This document shows, in pieces, positions 24,938 to 33,906 of a stretch of DNA of 64,000 nt (positions are counted from its first letter, which is position 1; every line of letters starts with the position of its first letter). A program made the translations under genes and the position numbers. Origin of the DNA: CAADGY01 sp900696665. GTDB lineage: Bacteria > Acidobacteriota > Terriglobia > Bryobacterales > Bryobacteraceae. The DNA lies in NCBI GenBank assembly GCA_035063885.1, contig JAPSFM010000008.1:1-64000 (forward strand), given 5' to 3'. The notes beneath the pieces are model-generated. The model had not been told where the DNA came from. It worked only from the letters and a program-made list of their open reading frames with translations, and ran no database searches.

Positions 24938-26011
24938 CTATTTCATCGCCTGATGAACAGCCCTGGTAACCTCCATCGTAGTACTTGTTCCACCGAGGTC
25001 GGCAGTCCGGACACGGCGAGCACGGAGCACATCGGATACCGCATTCCGGATGCTTTGGGCGGCCTCCTCTAACTGAAGGTGGTCGAGCATCATAGCTGCG
25101 GAGAGAATGCTTGCCAGCGGATTCACGACGCCCTTCCCCGCAATGTCCGGCGCCGATCCATGGACAGGTTCAAACATTGATGGGAAGCGCCTCGAAGGAT
25201 CGAGGTTGGCGCTCGCCGCCAGACCGATACTCCCCACGATAATGGCCGACAGATCGCTGAGAATGTCACCGAAGAGGTTTGACGCAACGACCACGTCAAA
25301 TGCGTCGGGGCATCGAACAAAATTCATAGCGGCGGCGTCCACCAACAATGAATCCGTTTCGATACCGGGAAACTCGGACGCGACAGTTTGAAAAACACGA
25401 TCCCACAGGACCATAGCGTAACCCTGTGCGTTTGACTTCGTAATTGAAGTTACCTTTTGCCGGCGGTTAGGCTTCGCAGCAAGCTCAAATGCGAATCGCA
25501 CTACCCGTTCGATGCCGCGCCGTGTGAAAACACCCGTCTGAACCGCAACTTCATCCGGTTGATGATGATAAAGAAATCCTCCCACCTGGGAGTACTCGCC
25601 TTCGGTGTTTTCCCGTACCACGATCATGTCGATCATTCCAGGTCTGGCCGCTGCCAGCGGCGAATCCACTCCGTCGTACAGGAACGCCGGACGGATGTTG
25701 GCGTACTGGTCGAATGAACGCCGGATTGGCAACAATAACCCATTCAACGTTATGTGATCCGGTATATCCGGGTGGCCGACGGCTCCTAAAAGGATCGCAT
25801 CGAATGGACGCAACAGATCGAGCGCTCCCGGAGGCATCATCGCACCGTGCTCAAAGTAGTAGTCCGAGCCCCAGGGAAAGCTTTCAAACTTGCACGCGAA
25901 ACCGAACCTCTCACCGGCCACGTTCAGTACACTGATGGCAGCCGGTGTAACTTCCTTGCCAACCCCATCCCCCGCAATCACCGCAATGGAAAAAGTCTTT
26001 ATCCGATCCAA
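24938..26011 (-). CDS. Tartrate/D-malate dehydrogenase family oxidative decarboxylase
   Basis: The 357-residue NAD-dependent β-hydroxyacid oxidative decarboxylase belongs to the TTC/DmlA branch of the isocitrate/isopropylmalate family. Supporting motifs are IAVIAGDGVGKEV at the N terminus, the branch-specific LLGAVGHPDIPDHITLNG and LLLPIRRSFDQYANIRP, VVRENTEGEYS, and EPVHGSAPDIAGKG. DmlA-type enzymes oxidise D-malate and often 3-isopropylmalate. Being near ilvBNC-cimA it might supply the LeuB step of the citramalate route, but no leuC/leuD is in the window. The start is a TTG at 26011; no ATG fits. Its 3' end faces the hub gene with a 22-base gap. Confidence 0.85.
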   Translation of the reverse strand: MDRIKTFSIAVIAGDGVGKEVTPAAISVLNVAGERFGFACKFESFPWGSDYYFEHGAMMPPGALDLLRPFDAILLGAVGHPDIPDHITLNGLLLPIRRSFDQYANIRPAFLYDGVDSPLAAARPGMIDMIVVRENTEGEYSQVGGFLYHHQPDEVAVQTGVFTRRGIERVVRFAFELAAKPNRRQKVTSITKSNAQGYAMVLWDRVFQTVASEFPGIETDSLLVDAAAMNFVRCPDAFDVVVASNLFGDILSDLSAIIVGSIGLAASANLDPSRRFPSMFEPVHGSAPDIAGKGVVNPLASILSAAMMLDHLQLEEAAQSIRNAVSDVLRARRVRTADLGGTSTTMEVTRAVHQAMK

Positions 26012-26054
26012 TGCTGAATCATACCAAAGGATTTCCTATACACTGAAATACGAC

Positions 26055-26870
26055 ATGGATGCAGCGCATCATTTTTCAAGGCGCGACTTACTACGCCTCG
26101 GGTCTGGCGGCCTGATCATCTCGCACGCCTCCAACGCTGCTCTGCGCGGCCACACATCTTGCATAGTTGTTTGGATGGGTGGCGGTTGCAGTCATCTGGA
26201 TACTTTTGATATGAAGCCAGAGGCGCCACGCGAAATACGCGGCGAGTTCAAGCCGGTAAGAACGAGTTCCTACGGTGTCCAAATCTGCGAACATCTTCCC
26301 CTGACTGCGAAGATCGCGCATAAGTTCGCCATCATCCGGTCGATGACATCGGACGAACCGAACCACGAGCGTGCAACGGCGCGACTGTGGACAGGCTTGA
26401 ACGTGTGGCAGTGCCCTCCGGCTCCTTTGTCGAAGTATTGCCGGGTTGGTGATGACGAAAGCAGCCGGGTCATGGTGATCGATGCTGGAACGTTGCATTT
26501 CGACACGCACAACCTATGTTTTTCGTCTCTCCGGGAGCACATCTTGCCACGGTTCGACCGCCTTTTCTCGAGGGCGATCTTGTCTCTCGATGAGCGGGGA
26601 CTCCTCGATTCGACGCTGGTTCTAGCGATGGGTGAGTTCGGTCGAACACCTCGTATCAACCGCGAGGGCGGCCGTGATCACTACTCGCGATGCTGGTCGA
26701 TTCTCGTGGCGGGCGGCGGCATTCCGGGAGGGCGAGTGATCGGAGCAACCGATCGATTAGGTGAAAACGTGATAACCAATCCAATCACTCCAGAAGACAT
26801 TGCGAGTACAATGCACGCGTTTCTCGGAAGTGAAAAGAAGATCTCCGGGCGTGCAATCAATTGGTCATAA
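26055..26870 (+). CDS. DUF1501 family protein, internally shortened
   Basis: The 271-residue protein keeps the family ends: an RRDLLRLGSGG twin-arginine-like start, then VVWMGGGCSHLDTFDMKPEAP, and near the C terminus VLAMGEFGRTPRINREGGRDHYSR and GGRVIGATDRLGENV. Family members are usually 400-480 residues and carry a long middle part between the EPNHERATARLWTG and FDTH regions. Here only about 40 residues join them, so an in-frame internal deletion is likely. DUF1501 proteins resemble alkaline phosphatase/sulfatase folds and are exported in Planctomycetes and Acidobacteria. Function may be lost. It is two bases before the SDR gene. Confidence 0.75.
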   Translation: MDAAHHFSRRDLLRLGSGGLIISHASNAALRGHTSCIVVWMGGGCSHLDTFDMKPEAPREIRGEFKPVRTSSYGVQICEHLPLTAKIAHKFAIIRSMTSDEPNHERATARLWTGLNVWQCPPAPLSKYCRVGDDESSRVMVIDAGTLHFDTHNLCFSSLREHILPRFDRLFSRAILSLDERGLLDSTLVLAMGEFGRTPRINREGGRDHYSRCWSILVAGGGIPGGRVIGATDRLGENVITNPITPEDIASTMHAFLGSEKKISGRAINWS

Positions 26871-26872
26871 CG

Positions 26873-27643
26873 ATGGACGAGTTTTCGCTGACTGGAAAAA
26901 CCGCGCTTGTCGTGGGCGCCAGCCGAGGGATTGGCCTGGCCATCGCCCAAAGCCTGTCGCGGGCGGGCGCCGATACAATTCTCGCCGCCCGCTCTATTGA
27001 CGCGTTACGAAAGGCTACCGACGCTCTTCGGGCAGAAGGCAGTAGTGCCCGGGAATGTGTGCTGGACATATCGAGTTCGGAGTCAATCCGTACTGCGGTG
27101 AGTTTACTGCCGGACATCGATGTCCTTATTAACGCCGCAGGCATCAACCTCCGTAAGCGCTTTCAGGACTATACCAGAGAAGAGTACGACCGCCTGCTCC
27201 AGACGAATCTGCACGGGATCGTCGAGCTCACACAAGTGGTGGGGGCAAGAATGATCGCACGCGGCAAGGGCGGAAAGGTTGTAATGATTGGCAGCCTCAT
27301 GTCCATTTTGGGTCTGCCTTTTTTGTCCGTATACGCGATTAGCAAGAGCGGACTGGCCGGGTTGACACGAGTATTAGCCGCGGAGTGGGGCCGGTACAAC
27401 ATTCAGGTGAATTGCATTGCGCCGGGCTTCATACTCACCGATCTCAACCATGACATGTGGCAGACAGATGAACTGCACAAATGGCGCACCGGCGCGCAGG
27501 CCAACCCCCAAATGGGCACTCCGGCCCATATTGCGCCGCTCGCCGTTCTGCTCAGCGGACGTGGATCGGACTACATCACTGGACAGGTGATAGCCGTCGA
27601 TGGCGGCTACAGCACAACTGCATCCTGGCCTTTCGAGCCGTGA
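26873..27643 (+). CDS. Short-chain dehydrogenase/reductase
   Basis: The 256-residue classical SDR has the cofactor motif GASRGIG near residue 15, NAAG near 86, the catalytic Ser in GSLM and YAISK near 155. A C-terminal GQVIAVDGGY motif completes it. It resembles gluconate 5-dehydrogenase/2-deoxy-gluconate dehydrogenase types (LRKRFQDYTREEYDRLLQTNLHG), but the substrate is not certain. ATG 26873 is used because a TTG at 26861 lies inside the previous gene. It is in one unit with the DUF1501 gene. Confidence 0.9.
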   Translation: MDEFSLTGKTALVVGASRGIGLAIAQSLSRAGADTILAARSIDALRKATDALRAEGSSARECVLDISSSESIRTAVSLLPDIDVLINAAGINLRKRFQDYTREEYDRLLQTNLHGIVELTQVVGARMIARGKGGKVVMIGSLMSILGLPFLSVYAISKSGLAGLTRVLAAEWGRYNIQVNCIAPGFILTDLNHDMWQTDELHKWRTGAQANPQMGTPAHIAPLAVLLSGRGSDYITGQVIAVDGGYSTTASWPFEP

Positions 27644-27704
27644 TGCGGCCGGTGATTCGAGCACAACAGCCCTTCTGGCGAGCTTCGCTGATAAACTTAT
27701 GTAA

Positions 27705-29096
27705 ATGTCTTATGATCTCGTGATTATCGGAAGTGGTCCGGGCGGCTATTCGGCGGCCTTCCGCGCTGGACAGTACGGTCTGCGGACCGCTCTTGTTGAA
27801 AAGGGCCCAAAGCTTGGCGGAACCTGTTTGCATGTGGGCTGTATTCCCACTAAGGCCCTGTTGCACACCGCGGATGTGTGGACATACTTCACTCACGCAA
27901 CCGACGAGGGCATTGCTTGCGAAAACCCTCGCCTTGAATACGCGAAGGTATTGGACCGGAAGAACAGTATCGTCGCCAAGCATGCTAAAGGTCTTGAATT
28001 TCTGGCCAAGAAGAACAAAGTCGAGTGGGTGAAGGGCTACGCAAAGATCAAGGCTCGCGGCAGCGTCGAAGTAAAAAATGGAGAGGAAACACGTGTTCTC
28101 GAGACCAAGAACATCATCATAGCCACAGGTTCCGAAGCACGCATGCTGCCTGGGTTGCAGGCCGATGAAGACATCCTGACCAATGTTGAAATCCTGAACC
28201 TGCCCTCTATCCCCAAGACGCTTGTGGTACTGGGAGCAGGCGCAGTGGGTGTGGAGTTCGCTTCCATCTTCAATCGTTTCGGCACGAAGGTGACCGTTGT
28301 CGAGATGCTGCCTCGCATTGTGCCGCTCGAGGACGAAGATATATCCAAGGAGTTGACACGCGTTTTCAAGAAACAGGGCATACGTGTGGAGACGGGCGCG
28401 CGCGCCGAGAACATTCGAAAGGAAAACGGCTTGGTCCGGCTCACAGTACAGTATGCCAACGGCAAATCGGAGACGATGGAAGCAGAAAAATTGCTGGTGG
28501 CCGTGGGGCGGAAGCCTGTAACCGAAGACATCGGCCTCGAGAATACCAGGATCAAGACAGACCGGGGCTTTATTTCCGTTGATGAATACCAACAAACGGC
28601 CGAGCCGGGAATATATGCGATCGGTGACGTAGTGGGCGGGACTCCTCTGCTTGCGCACGTTGCCAGTATGGAAGGTATGGTCGCGGTGGCGCACATCGCG
28701 GGAAAACCTGCCCGTCCCATAAACAAGAATAGAATTCCAAACGCAACTTATACTGAACCCGGCATTGGCAGCGTGGGTTTGACGGAAGCGCAAGCTAAGG
28801 CGGAGGGCCGATCCGTCAAGGTGGGGAAGTTCCCATTTGCCGGTAACAGCAAGGCTACCATTCTCGGCCACCACGAGGGCTTCGTGAAGGTTGTCGCAGA
28901 CGAGAAGTATGGCGAAATTCTCGGGGCGCACATCATTGGGCCACAAGCATTCGAATTGATTTCCGAGGTGGTGGCGGCAATGGAGGCTGAGGCTACCGTA
29001 GAGACGATGATGACCACCATCCACGCCCACCCGACCTTGTATGAAGCGGTTGGCGAGGGCTTCAACGCCGTGTATGGAATGGCCATCAATGCGTGA
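27705..29096 (+). CDS. lpd: Dihydrolipoyl dehydrogenase (E3)
   Basis: The 463-residue FAD enzyme reoxidises dihydrolipoamide in 2-oxoacid dehydrogenase complexes. FAD motif GSGPGGYSAAFRAGQ is near residue 10, and the redox-active disulfide GGTCLHVGC (Cys41, Cys46) follows. The NAD-binding motif is GAGAVGVEFAS near 183, and the C-terminal His-Glu pair lies in HAHPTLYEAVGE. It is the first gene of an lpd-lipB-E2 unit; lipB overlaps its end by eight bases. No E1 gene is in the window. Confidence 0.97.
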   Translation: MSYDLVIIGSGPGGYSAAFRAGQYGLRTALVEKGPKLGGTCLHVGCIPTKALLHTADVWTYFTHATDEGIACENPRLEYAKVLDRKNSIVAKHAKGLEFLAKKNKVEWVKGYAKIKARGSVEVKNGEETRVLETKNIIIATGSEARMLPGLQADEDILTNVEILNLPSIPKTLVVLGAGAVGVEFASIFNRFGTKVTVVEMLPRIVPLEDEDISKELTRVFKKQGIRVETGARAENIRKENGLVRLTVQYANGKSETMEAEKLLVAVGRKPVTEDIGLENTRIKTDRGFISVDEYQQTAEPGIYAIGDVVGGTPLLAHVASMEGMVAVAHIAGKPARPINKNRIPNATYTEPGIGSVGLTEAQAKAEGRSVKVGKFPFAGNSKATILGHHEGFVKVVADEKYGEILGAHIIGPQAFELISEVVAAMEAEATVETMMTTIHAHPTLYEAVGEGFNAVYGMAINA

Positions 29097-29805
29097 TTGC
29101 GAAGTGCGCGATCTCGGATGTCTGGAATACGACAAGGCGGCGCGGCACCAGCATGAACTGGTTCAACGCCGGAAACAGGACCTCATCCCGGATCAATTGC
29201 TCTTCGTCGAACACCCGCATGTTGTCACTATGGGCCGTAATGGCCATATCGCGAACCTGCTCGCGGGAGAAGACACGCTTGCCCGGGCCGGCATCCTGTT
29301 CTATCGCACCGATCGGGGCGGCGATGTTACCTACCACGGGCCGGGTCAAGTCGTCGGATATCCGATTATCGACCTGAAGCAGTGGAAACGGGACGTGGTC
29401 GCCTATGTCCGGGCTTTGGAAGAAGTCCTGATTCGATCTTTATCCGAGTTCGATGTCGCCGCGGAACGCGCTAACGGGCATACAGGCGTGTGGGTGAGTG
29501 GAGCAAAGATCGCCGCCATTGGTGTTCACATAAGCCGCTGGATAACGTCACACGGCTTCGCGCTGAATGTGAATACCGATTTGCGCTATTTTCAATATAT
29601 TGTTCCGTGTGGGCTCACAAAGCCCGTCACATCCCTAAAGCAACTCGGCCGTCAGGTGGACTGCAAGCAGGTTCAGGCAGCCATCATACGCCAATTTGCC
29701 TGCATTTTCGGGTATCGGGCCGTCTCGGAGAATACGGCTGCCGCGTGCTCTCCGGAGCCGGCCGGTTTGCCTCTGTCTGCGGTTCAGGCAGAGAGACATT
29801 GCTGA
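29089..29805 (+). CDS. lipB: Lipoyl(octanoyl) transferase
   Basis: The 238-residue LipB moves octanoate from acyl carrier protein to the lipoyl domains of E2 and GcvH proteins. The signature RGGDVTYHGPGQVVGYPI is near residue 80, GAKIAAIGVHISRWITSHG near 140, and the catalytic Cys is in VPCGLTKPVTSL near 183. A Lys lies at the conserved position in GAKIAA. ATG 29089 is chosen over an upstream in-frame ATG because it gives the usual family length and an eight-base overlap with lpd. The last 25 residues are a non-conserved tail. Coupling to E2 and E3 genes fits its function. Confidence 0.94.
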   Translation: MRDCEVRDLGCLEYDKAARHQHELVQRRKQDLIPDQLLFVEHPHVVTMGRNGHIANLLAGEDTLARAGILFYRTDRGGDVTYHGPGQVVGYPIIDLKQWKRDVVAYVRALEEVLIRSLSEFDVAAERANGHTGVWVSGAKIAAIGVHISRWITSHGFALNVNTDLRYFQYIVPCGLTKPVTSLKQLGRQVDCKQVQAAIIRQFACIFGYRAVSENTAAACSPEPAGLPLSAVQAERHC

Positions 29806-29835
29806 TCGAACAAGTTTTTATAAGCGAGGAGAATT

Positions 29836-31239
29836 ATGACAGACGTGGTCATGCCCCAAATGGGCGAGAGCATTGTGGAAGGTACGCTTACCAAATGGCT
29901 GAAGAAGGCCGGTGAGAGAATCGAACGCGACGAGCCGCTATTCGAGATTTCAACAGATAAGGTCGACACGGAAATACCCTCTCCCGCCGCTGGTGTCCTT
30001 TCCGAAATCCTCGTGGAGGAGGGCAATACAGTTGCGATAAACACCATTGTTGCCAGGATTGATGAAGGCGGTAGTGGAGCGGCCGCACCAGCCAAAAGCG
30101 AACCTGACCACGCAGCCCCTGAGAAGAAGCCTGACAGCGCTGTGCCTCCCAAGGCGGACAAAGCGCCCGATCAGCAGGCGGCGGCAGAGGCAGAGAGTGA
30201 GGATCGGCGCGAAAAACCGAAACAAGCCGCGGCACCGGCCCCTGAACCGCAAGCAAAGCCTGCAGGGGCAGAAGTCCAGGGTCCGCTATCTCCGCTCGTT
30301 AAGCGAATGGCCCGCGAATATAACATCGATTTGCGGCAAGTGAAGGGAACGGGCGCAGGTGGCCGCATAACAAAAGCAGATATTGAATCTTATATCTCGG
30401 CCCAGGCCGCACGTACCGTGTCACAGGCGCAGGCGCCTGCCGAACCCGCACCAGCTCAGCCTGCCGCCCCAGCACAAGCTGCACCACAGATGCCGGCGCC
30501 GGAAATGGCACAGCCTCCGGCCCCCGCGGTGCCGCGTGCCGAGCAGGCGAAAACACGTGTGGAGCCGATGAGCATTATGCGTTCGAAAATCGCGGAGCAC
30601 ATGGTGTTCAGCAAACGCACTTCGGCACACGTCACTACCGTCCATCGGGTGGACATGACCAAAGTGGCGAAGCTGCGAGAGCGCCACAAGTCCGAGTTCC
30701 AGGCCAGGTACGGATTTTCGCTCACGTTCCTGCCTTTTGTTGCTCGCGCCGCCGCAGAGGCTCTCAGAGCGTACCCTATTGTTAACGCTTCCCTGGAAGG
30801 GAACAACATCCTGTATCACAATGAAATCAACATTGGTATTGCCGTCGCATTGGAGAACGGACTGATTGTTCCCGTCATCCGGCAAGCCGACGAAAAGACA
30901 GTGGTGGGCCTGCAGCGCTCCATCGTCGATCTCGCCGCGCGCGCCCGATCGCGGCAATTGAAACCAGATGAAGTGCAGGGCGGTACCTTTTCGATCACAA
31001 ATTTTGGAACCTACGGTAGTGTGTTCGCTACACCAGTGATCAATCAGCCGCAAGTAGCTATCCTTGGCGTGGGCGCTGTGGAGAAGATTCCCGTGGTGAT
31101 TGACGATGCAATTGCAATCCGCTCGTCCTGCTATCTGTCACTTACTTTCGATCACCGGCTGATTGACGGAGCATTGGCGGATCAGTTCACCGGCAAGGTA
31201 AAGAGTATTCTCGAGAACTGGTCTGAAGAAGTCCTCTGA
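29836..31239 (+). CDS. 2-oxoacid dehydrogenase complex E2 (dihydrolipoyl acyltransferase)
   Basis: The 467-residue protein has a single N-terminal lipoyl domain with Lys42 in ISTDKVDTE and a long Ala/Pro/Lys-rich linker (75-145). A peripheral subunit-binding domain (about 150-190, SPLVKRMAREYNIDLRQVKG) and a second Ala/Pro linker lead to the catalytic domain ending in DHRLIDGALADQF with the active His and Asp. MPQMGESIVEGT is typical of succinyl- or branched-chain acyltransferases, so whether it is SucB, BkdB or PDH E2 cannot be decided here. It follows lipB by 30 bases and ends at a strong hairpin. Confidence 0.92.
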   Translation: MTDVVMPQMGESIVEGTLTKWLKKAGERIERDEPLFEISTDKVDTEIPSPAAGVLSEILVEEGNTVAINTIVARIDEGGSGAAAPAKSEPDHAAPEKKPDSAVPPKADKAPDQQAAAEAESEDRREKPKQAAAPAPEPQAKPAGAEVQGPLSPLVKRMAREYNIDLRQVKGTGAGGRITKADIESYISAQAARTVSQAQAPAEPAPAQPAAPAQAAPQMPAPEMAQPPAPAVPRAEQAKTRVEPMSIMRSKIAEHMVFSKRTSAHVTTVHRVDMTKVAKLRERHKSEFQARYGFSLTFLPFVARAAAEALRAYPIVNASLEGNNILYHNEINIGIAVALENGLIVPVIRQADEKTVVGLQRSIVDLAARARSRQLKPDEVQGGTFSITNFGTYGSVFATPVINQPQVAILGVGAVEKIPVVIDDAIAIRSSCYLSLTFDHRLIDGALADQFTGKVKSILENWSEEVL

Positions 31240-31247
31240 TTCTTGAT

Positions 31248-31275
31248 GGAGTAGGCTGCACCTGCGGCCTACTCC
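31248..31275. terminator. Bidirectional hairpin between E2 and M28 peptidase genes
   Basis: GGAGTAGGC and GCCTACTCC form a perfect 9-bp stem with a 10-base loop between two convergent genes. It overlaps the stop codon of the minus-strand peptidase. There is no long T tract on the plus side; an A/G-rich stretch on the plus strand gives a pyrimidine-rich tail only on the other strand. Confidence 0.65.
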
Positions 31276-32771
31276 GCGCTCTTCTTCTGCATCGTTTCAT
31301 TCCAGTGCGGGCGCACGGGATCATCTGCTATGAAGAATGTGCCCAACGCCGCCATCCGGGTCACCTTGGCGAAATTGTCATAGTCAAGTTTTTCCCACTC
31401 GTCGTCAACCCCGTGATAGTCCGGAAACTCAAACAGAACGGCCAGTGTGTGCGCGGGAATATCGCGGCGGGCGAAGGAGTAGTTGTCGCTTCGTGAGAAA
31501 TATCTGTTCGTATCGCCCTGGCTCAAGACCTTCACCCCGGTGAGTTCGCCTGCCCGTTGAAACTGATCTGGGATGTTGGAGTACCCATAACCTGTAAGGG
31601 TTGCCGTCGCGAGCTTCCTGCTGTCGTATCCGTCCGTGCGCCCAAGTTGCTCCAAGTTGACATTTGCAACAGTCTGATCAAACGGAAACAACGGGTGCCT
31701 GACGTAGTGCCTGGAACCCAGAAGTCCACGTTCCTCTCCAAAAAATGCCATAAAGAGAATGCTCCGCTTCGGCCGCTGCTCAAGCGAGGCCAATGCGGAC
31801 GCTATTTGGATGACGGCCGCAGTCCCACTGGCATCGTCATTCGCGCCGTTGTAGATCTTGTCACCATCCCGCGGAGTGCCGATGCCTATGTGGTCGTAAT
31901 GAGCGGAAAGGATAACGACGCTATCGCGCAGCCCGGGATCTATACTTGAGCCCCTAAGCAAGCCGGCCACGTTCTTCAAATCCACGCGTTCATCGAGCGC
32001 CTTCGAAATTGTCACTGACGCCGTAGCCACGGTGTCGCCGCCCGGTAGGCTTTCGGCAAACTCGCGACCATGCAGTGTGTCAAGCACCACCAGCGGACTA
32101 GCCTTATCCATTGCGGCAGGATCGAGGAGTCTGTCCATCGACGCCGCAAAATCATTCCTGTCGGCGATCGCGATCACCAAAGCGGCACCCATTCTCCTAA
32201 TCGACCGGAGCCGCGAGCGGCCTTCCCTGCCCTCCGGAACCAGGAAGACAACAACCTTACCTTCAATATCCGTTGCTTTGAGCGAGCCCGAAGATTCTGA
32301 GCTGACTTTGTAAACAGAGGCGCGATCGATCTCCACCGCTTCGTCATTCACAAGCGCAACATCCCCGGCATTGGCCCTCAGTATCTGATCGCCATTGCGC
32401 AATTCCAACCGGAATCCCTCCAGGTTCGCCGTGCGGTGTATCCTGCCGGCAATTTGGAAATAACCTTCCGTACCGGCGGGTTCCAAACCGGCGGCACGGA
32501 ATCTCGCGGCGATGTATTCAGCGGCAACCTCCAGCCCCCGAGACGGCGTGGCGCGTCCTTCCAGAGCATCAGACGCAAGAAAGGATACATCGCCTTTCAG
32601 CCGGTCCGGCGTAATCTGCTCCAGTGCGGCCGCCAGCGCCGTGGAAACGTGGATGAGCGGAGTTGTTCTTGCATCCGGATATACCCCTTGAACTGGGACC
32701 AGGGCCAGGATGCAGCATAACGAAATGCCGGAGAGCTTTACCGAAATCATACGGAGGGAAAGACCTGCCAT
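31269..32771 (-). CDS. Secreted M28 family metallopeptidase
   Basis: The 500-residue zinc aminopeptidase has an N-terminal signal peptide (ISLCCILALVPVQGVYPDA). A protease-associated (PA) insert follows at about 130-260. The M28 zinc ligands are LSAHYDHIG (His, Asp), GANDDASGTA (Asp), FGEERGLLGS (Glu-Glu) and the later Asp/His region around SDNYSFARRDIPAHTL. The PA insert between the signal peptide and catalytic core is normal for this branch. A second ATG at 32750 is an equally possible start. It is probably periplasmic or secreted and degrades peptides. Confidence 0.92.
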   Translation of the reverse strand: MAGLSLRMISVKLSGISLCCILALVPVQGVYPDARTTPLIHVSTALAAALEQITPDRLKGDVSFLASDALEGRATPSRGLEVAAEYIAARFRAAGLEPAGTEGYFQIAGRIHRTANLEGFRLELRNGDQILRANAGDVALVNDEAVEIDRASVYKVSSESSGSLKATDIEGKVVVFLVPEGREGRSRLRSIRRMGAALVIAIADRNDFAASMDRLLDPAAMDKASPLVVLDTLHGREFAESLPGGDTVATASVTISKALDERVDLKNVAGLLRGSSIDPGLRDSVVILSAHYDHIGIGTPRDGDKIYNGANDDASGTAAVIQIASALASLEQRPKRSILFMAFFGEERGLLGSRHYVRHPLFPFDQTVANVNLEQLGRTDGYDSRKLATATLTGYGYSNIPDQFQRAGELTGVKVLSQGDTNRYFSRSDNYSFARRDIPAHTLAVLFEFPDYHGVDDEWEKLDYDNFAKVTRMAALGTFFIADDPVRPHWNETMQKKSAE

Positions 32772-32817
32772 TAGCGTAAGACGGTTCAGACCAGACCGGC
32801 AACTCGCGGAAGTCCAG

Positions 32818-33825
32818 CTACGGGCTCGGAAGGTACTTCCGCCGAATCAGCGTCGCAATGGTGCCAAAGTACGTCACAATCTTGTGCTGCACCACGGTGC
32901 CCATCAGCAGATGTGCTTCTGGGGCGGTAAGCTTGTACTCACTCGTCAGCCAGCGGATCATGTCCGAATTTGCCATCCGAAGGCCGAAATCCATACTGCT
33001 GTGGAACTCCGGCTGACTGCCGATCGACACGATATACTCCCTGTTCACGAGGCGCGGGATACTGAGCCGTTTTCCTTTGTGTACCTTCACGGTGAACTGC
33101 ACGTCGAGCGATGTTTCCACTCCGGTTCCCAGCCCTTCTCCATCACCTTGCACCGCATGACCATCTCCCACATAGAAGAATGCACCTTTGTGGTACACCG
33201 GAAAATACACCGTCACTCCTTCGACGATATCGTTGTAGTCGATGTTGCCGCCGTGCGTCGAAGAGGGACCCGAAGTCTGCACTACCTCACCAGGCGGGGC
33301 GACTCCGATGCAACCCAGCATCGGCCGTACCGGCACCTTAAATCCCTTTCCCTCAAGCAGACGCGGGCTTGCCTCGCCGCGCTGCAGGTCTATATCCCAC
33401 GGGATCAGGTCGGCACGCCCGGGCCGCAGAGCGTCCATTTTGTAGAAATTCCTGTATAGGTCTTCGAGGTTGCTTAGCCCCCCAGGAATGAGCCGGTACG
33501 ACGTATATCCCCAATTCCTGTTCAGCCGCACCTTATCCAGGTGTACTTCGAGCGCATCTCCATACTCGGCCTCTTCGATATAGAAAGGGCCCATCAAGGG
33601 ATTCCCACTCTCCGGATAGACATATGGATGCTGAATGTGGCGAACGCCTTTGTAGTCCTGCCCGCCTGAATCCCAGGTTCGCGTGATCACTGTATCACCT
33701 GATTTCACACGCAGCACCGGTTCCTTGAACGCCGAAAACACACGCGAGTGCGTTTCCGGATAAATTTCGTGTGTCTCCGCTGCCGCTGTGGCGGCAACCA
33801 ACACAAAGATTAGAATTCGACTCAT
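32818..33825 (-). CDS. Secreted acetamidase/formamidase family protein
   Basis: The 335-residue protein belongs to the FmdA/AmdA family: an N-terminal signal peptide (SRILIFVLVAATAAA), then VLRVKSGDTVITRTWD, GPFYIEEAEYGDALEVHL, MLGCIGVAPPG...STHGGNIDYNDI, and VGDGHAVQGDGEG. The His and Asp/Glu residues of these motifs form the metal-containing amidase site. A cytoplasmic enzyme is usual; export of this one is unusual but common in Acidobacteria. ATG 33825 has GGAGG eight bases upstream, which decides against a longer start. Substrate unknown. Confidence 0.88.
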   Translation of the reverse strand: MSRILIFVLVAATAAAETHEIYPETHSRVFSAFKEPVLRVKSGDTVITRTWDSGGQDYKGVRHIQHPYVYPESGNPLMGPFYIEEAEYGDALEVHLDKVRLNRNWGYTSYRLIPGGLSNLEDLYRNFYKMDALRPGRADLIPWDIDLQRGEASPRLLEGKGFKVPVRPMLGCIGVAPPGEVVQTSGPSSTHGGNIDYNDIVEGVTVYFPVYHKGAFFYVGDGHAVQGDGEGLGTGVETSLDVQFTVKVHKGKRLSIPRLVNREYIVSIGSQPEFHSSMDFGLRMANSDMIRWLTSEYKLTAPEAHLLMGTVVQHKIVTYFGTIATLIRRKYLPSP

Positions 33826-33906
33826 ACGCTTGCCTCCCCGGTCAAGCTCCCCGCCTCTATAAGGCGAGTGGCGCACTCCACACGAGGTTTACTTTACCCT
33901 GATACT

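Noticed and set aside
10700..24960. Attachment-site repeats flanking the phage-like cluster
   Set aside because: I compared the sequence before 10980 with the 22 bases after 24915 and saw no shared direct repeat and no tRNA gene; an att site outside these stretches cannot be excluded.
24938..26011. Assignment as leuB
   Set aside because: The GAVGHPDIPDHITLNG and PIRRSFDQYANIRP segments are of the tartrate/D-malate dehydrogenase branch; LeuB-specific sequence is not seen, although isopropylmalate activity is possible.
27576..29135. Minus-strand frame of 519 codons opposite lpd
   Set aside because: Antisense to a clear dihydrolipoyl dehydrogenase gene; no start signal and no domain.
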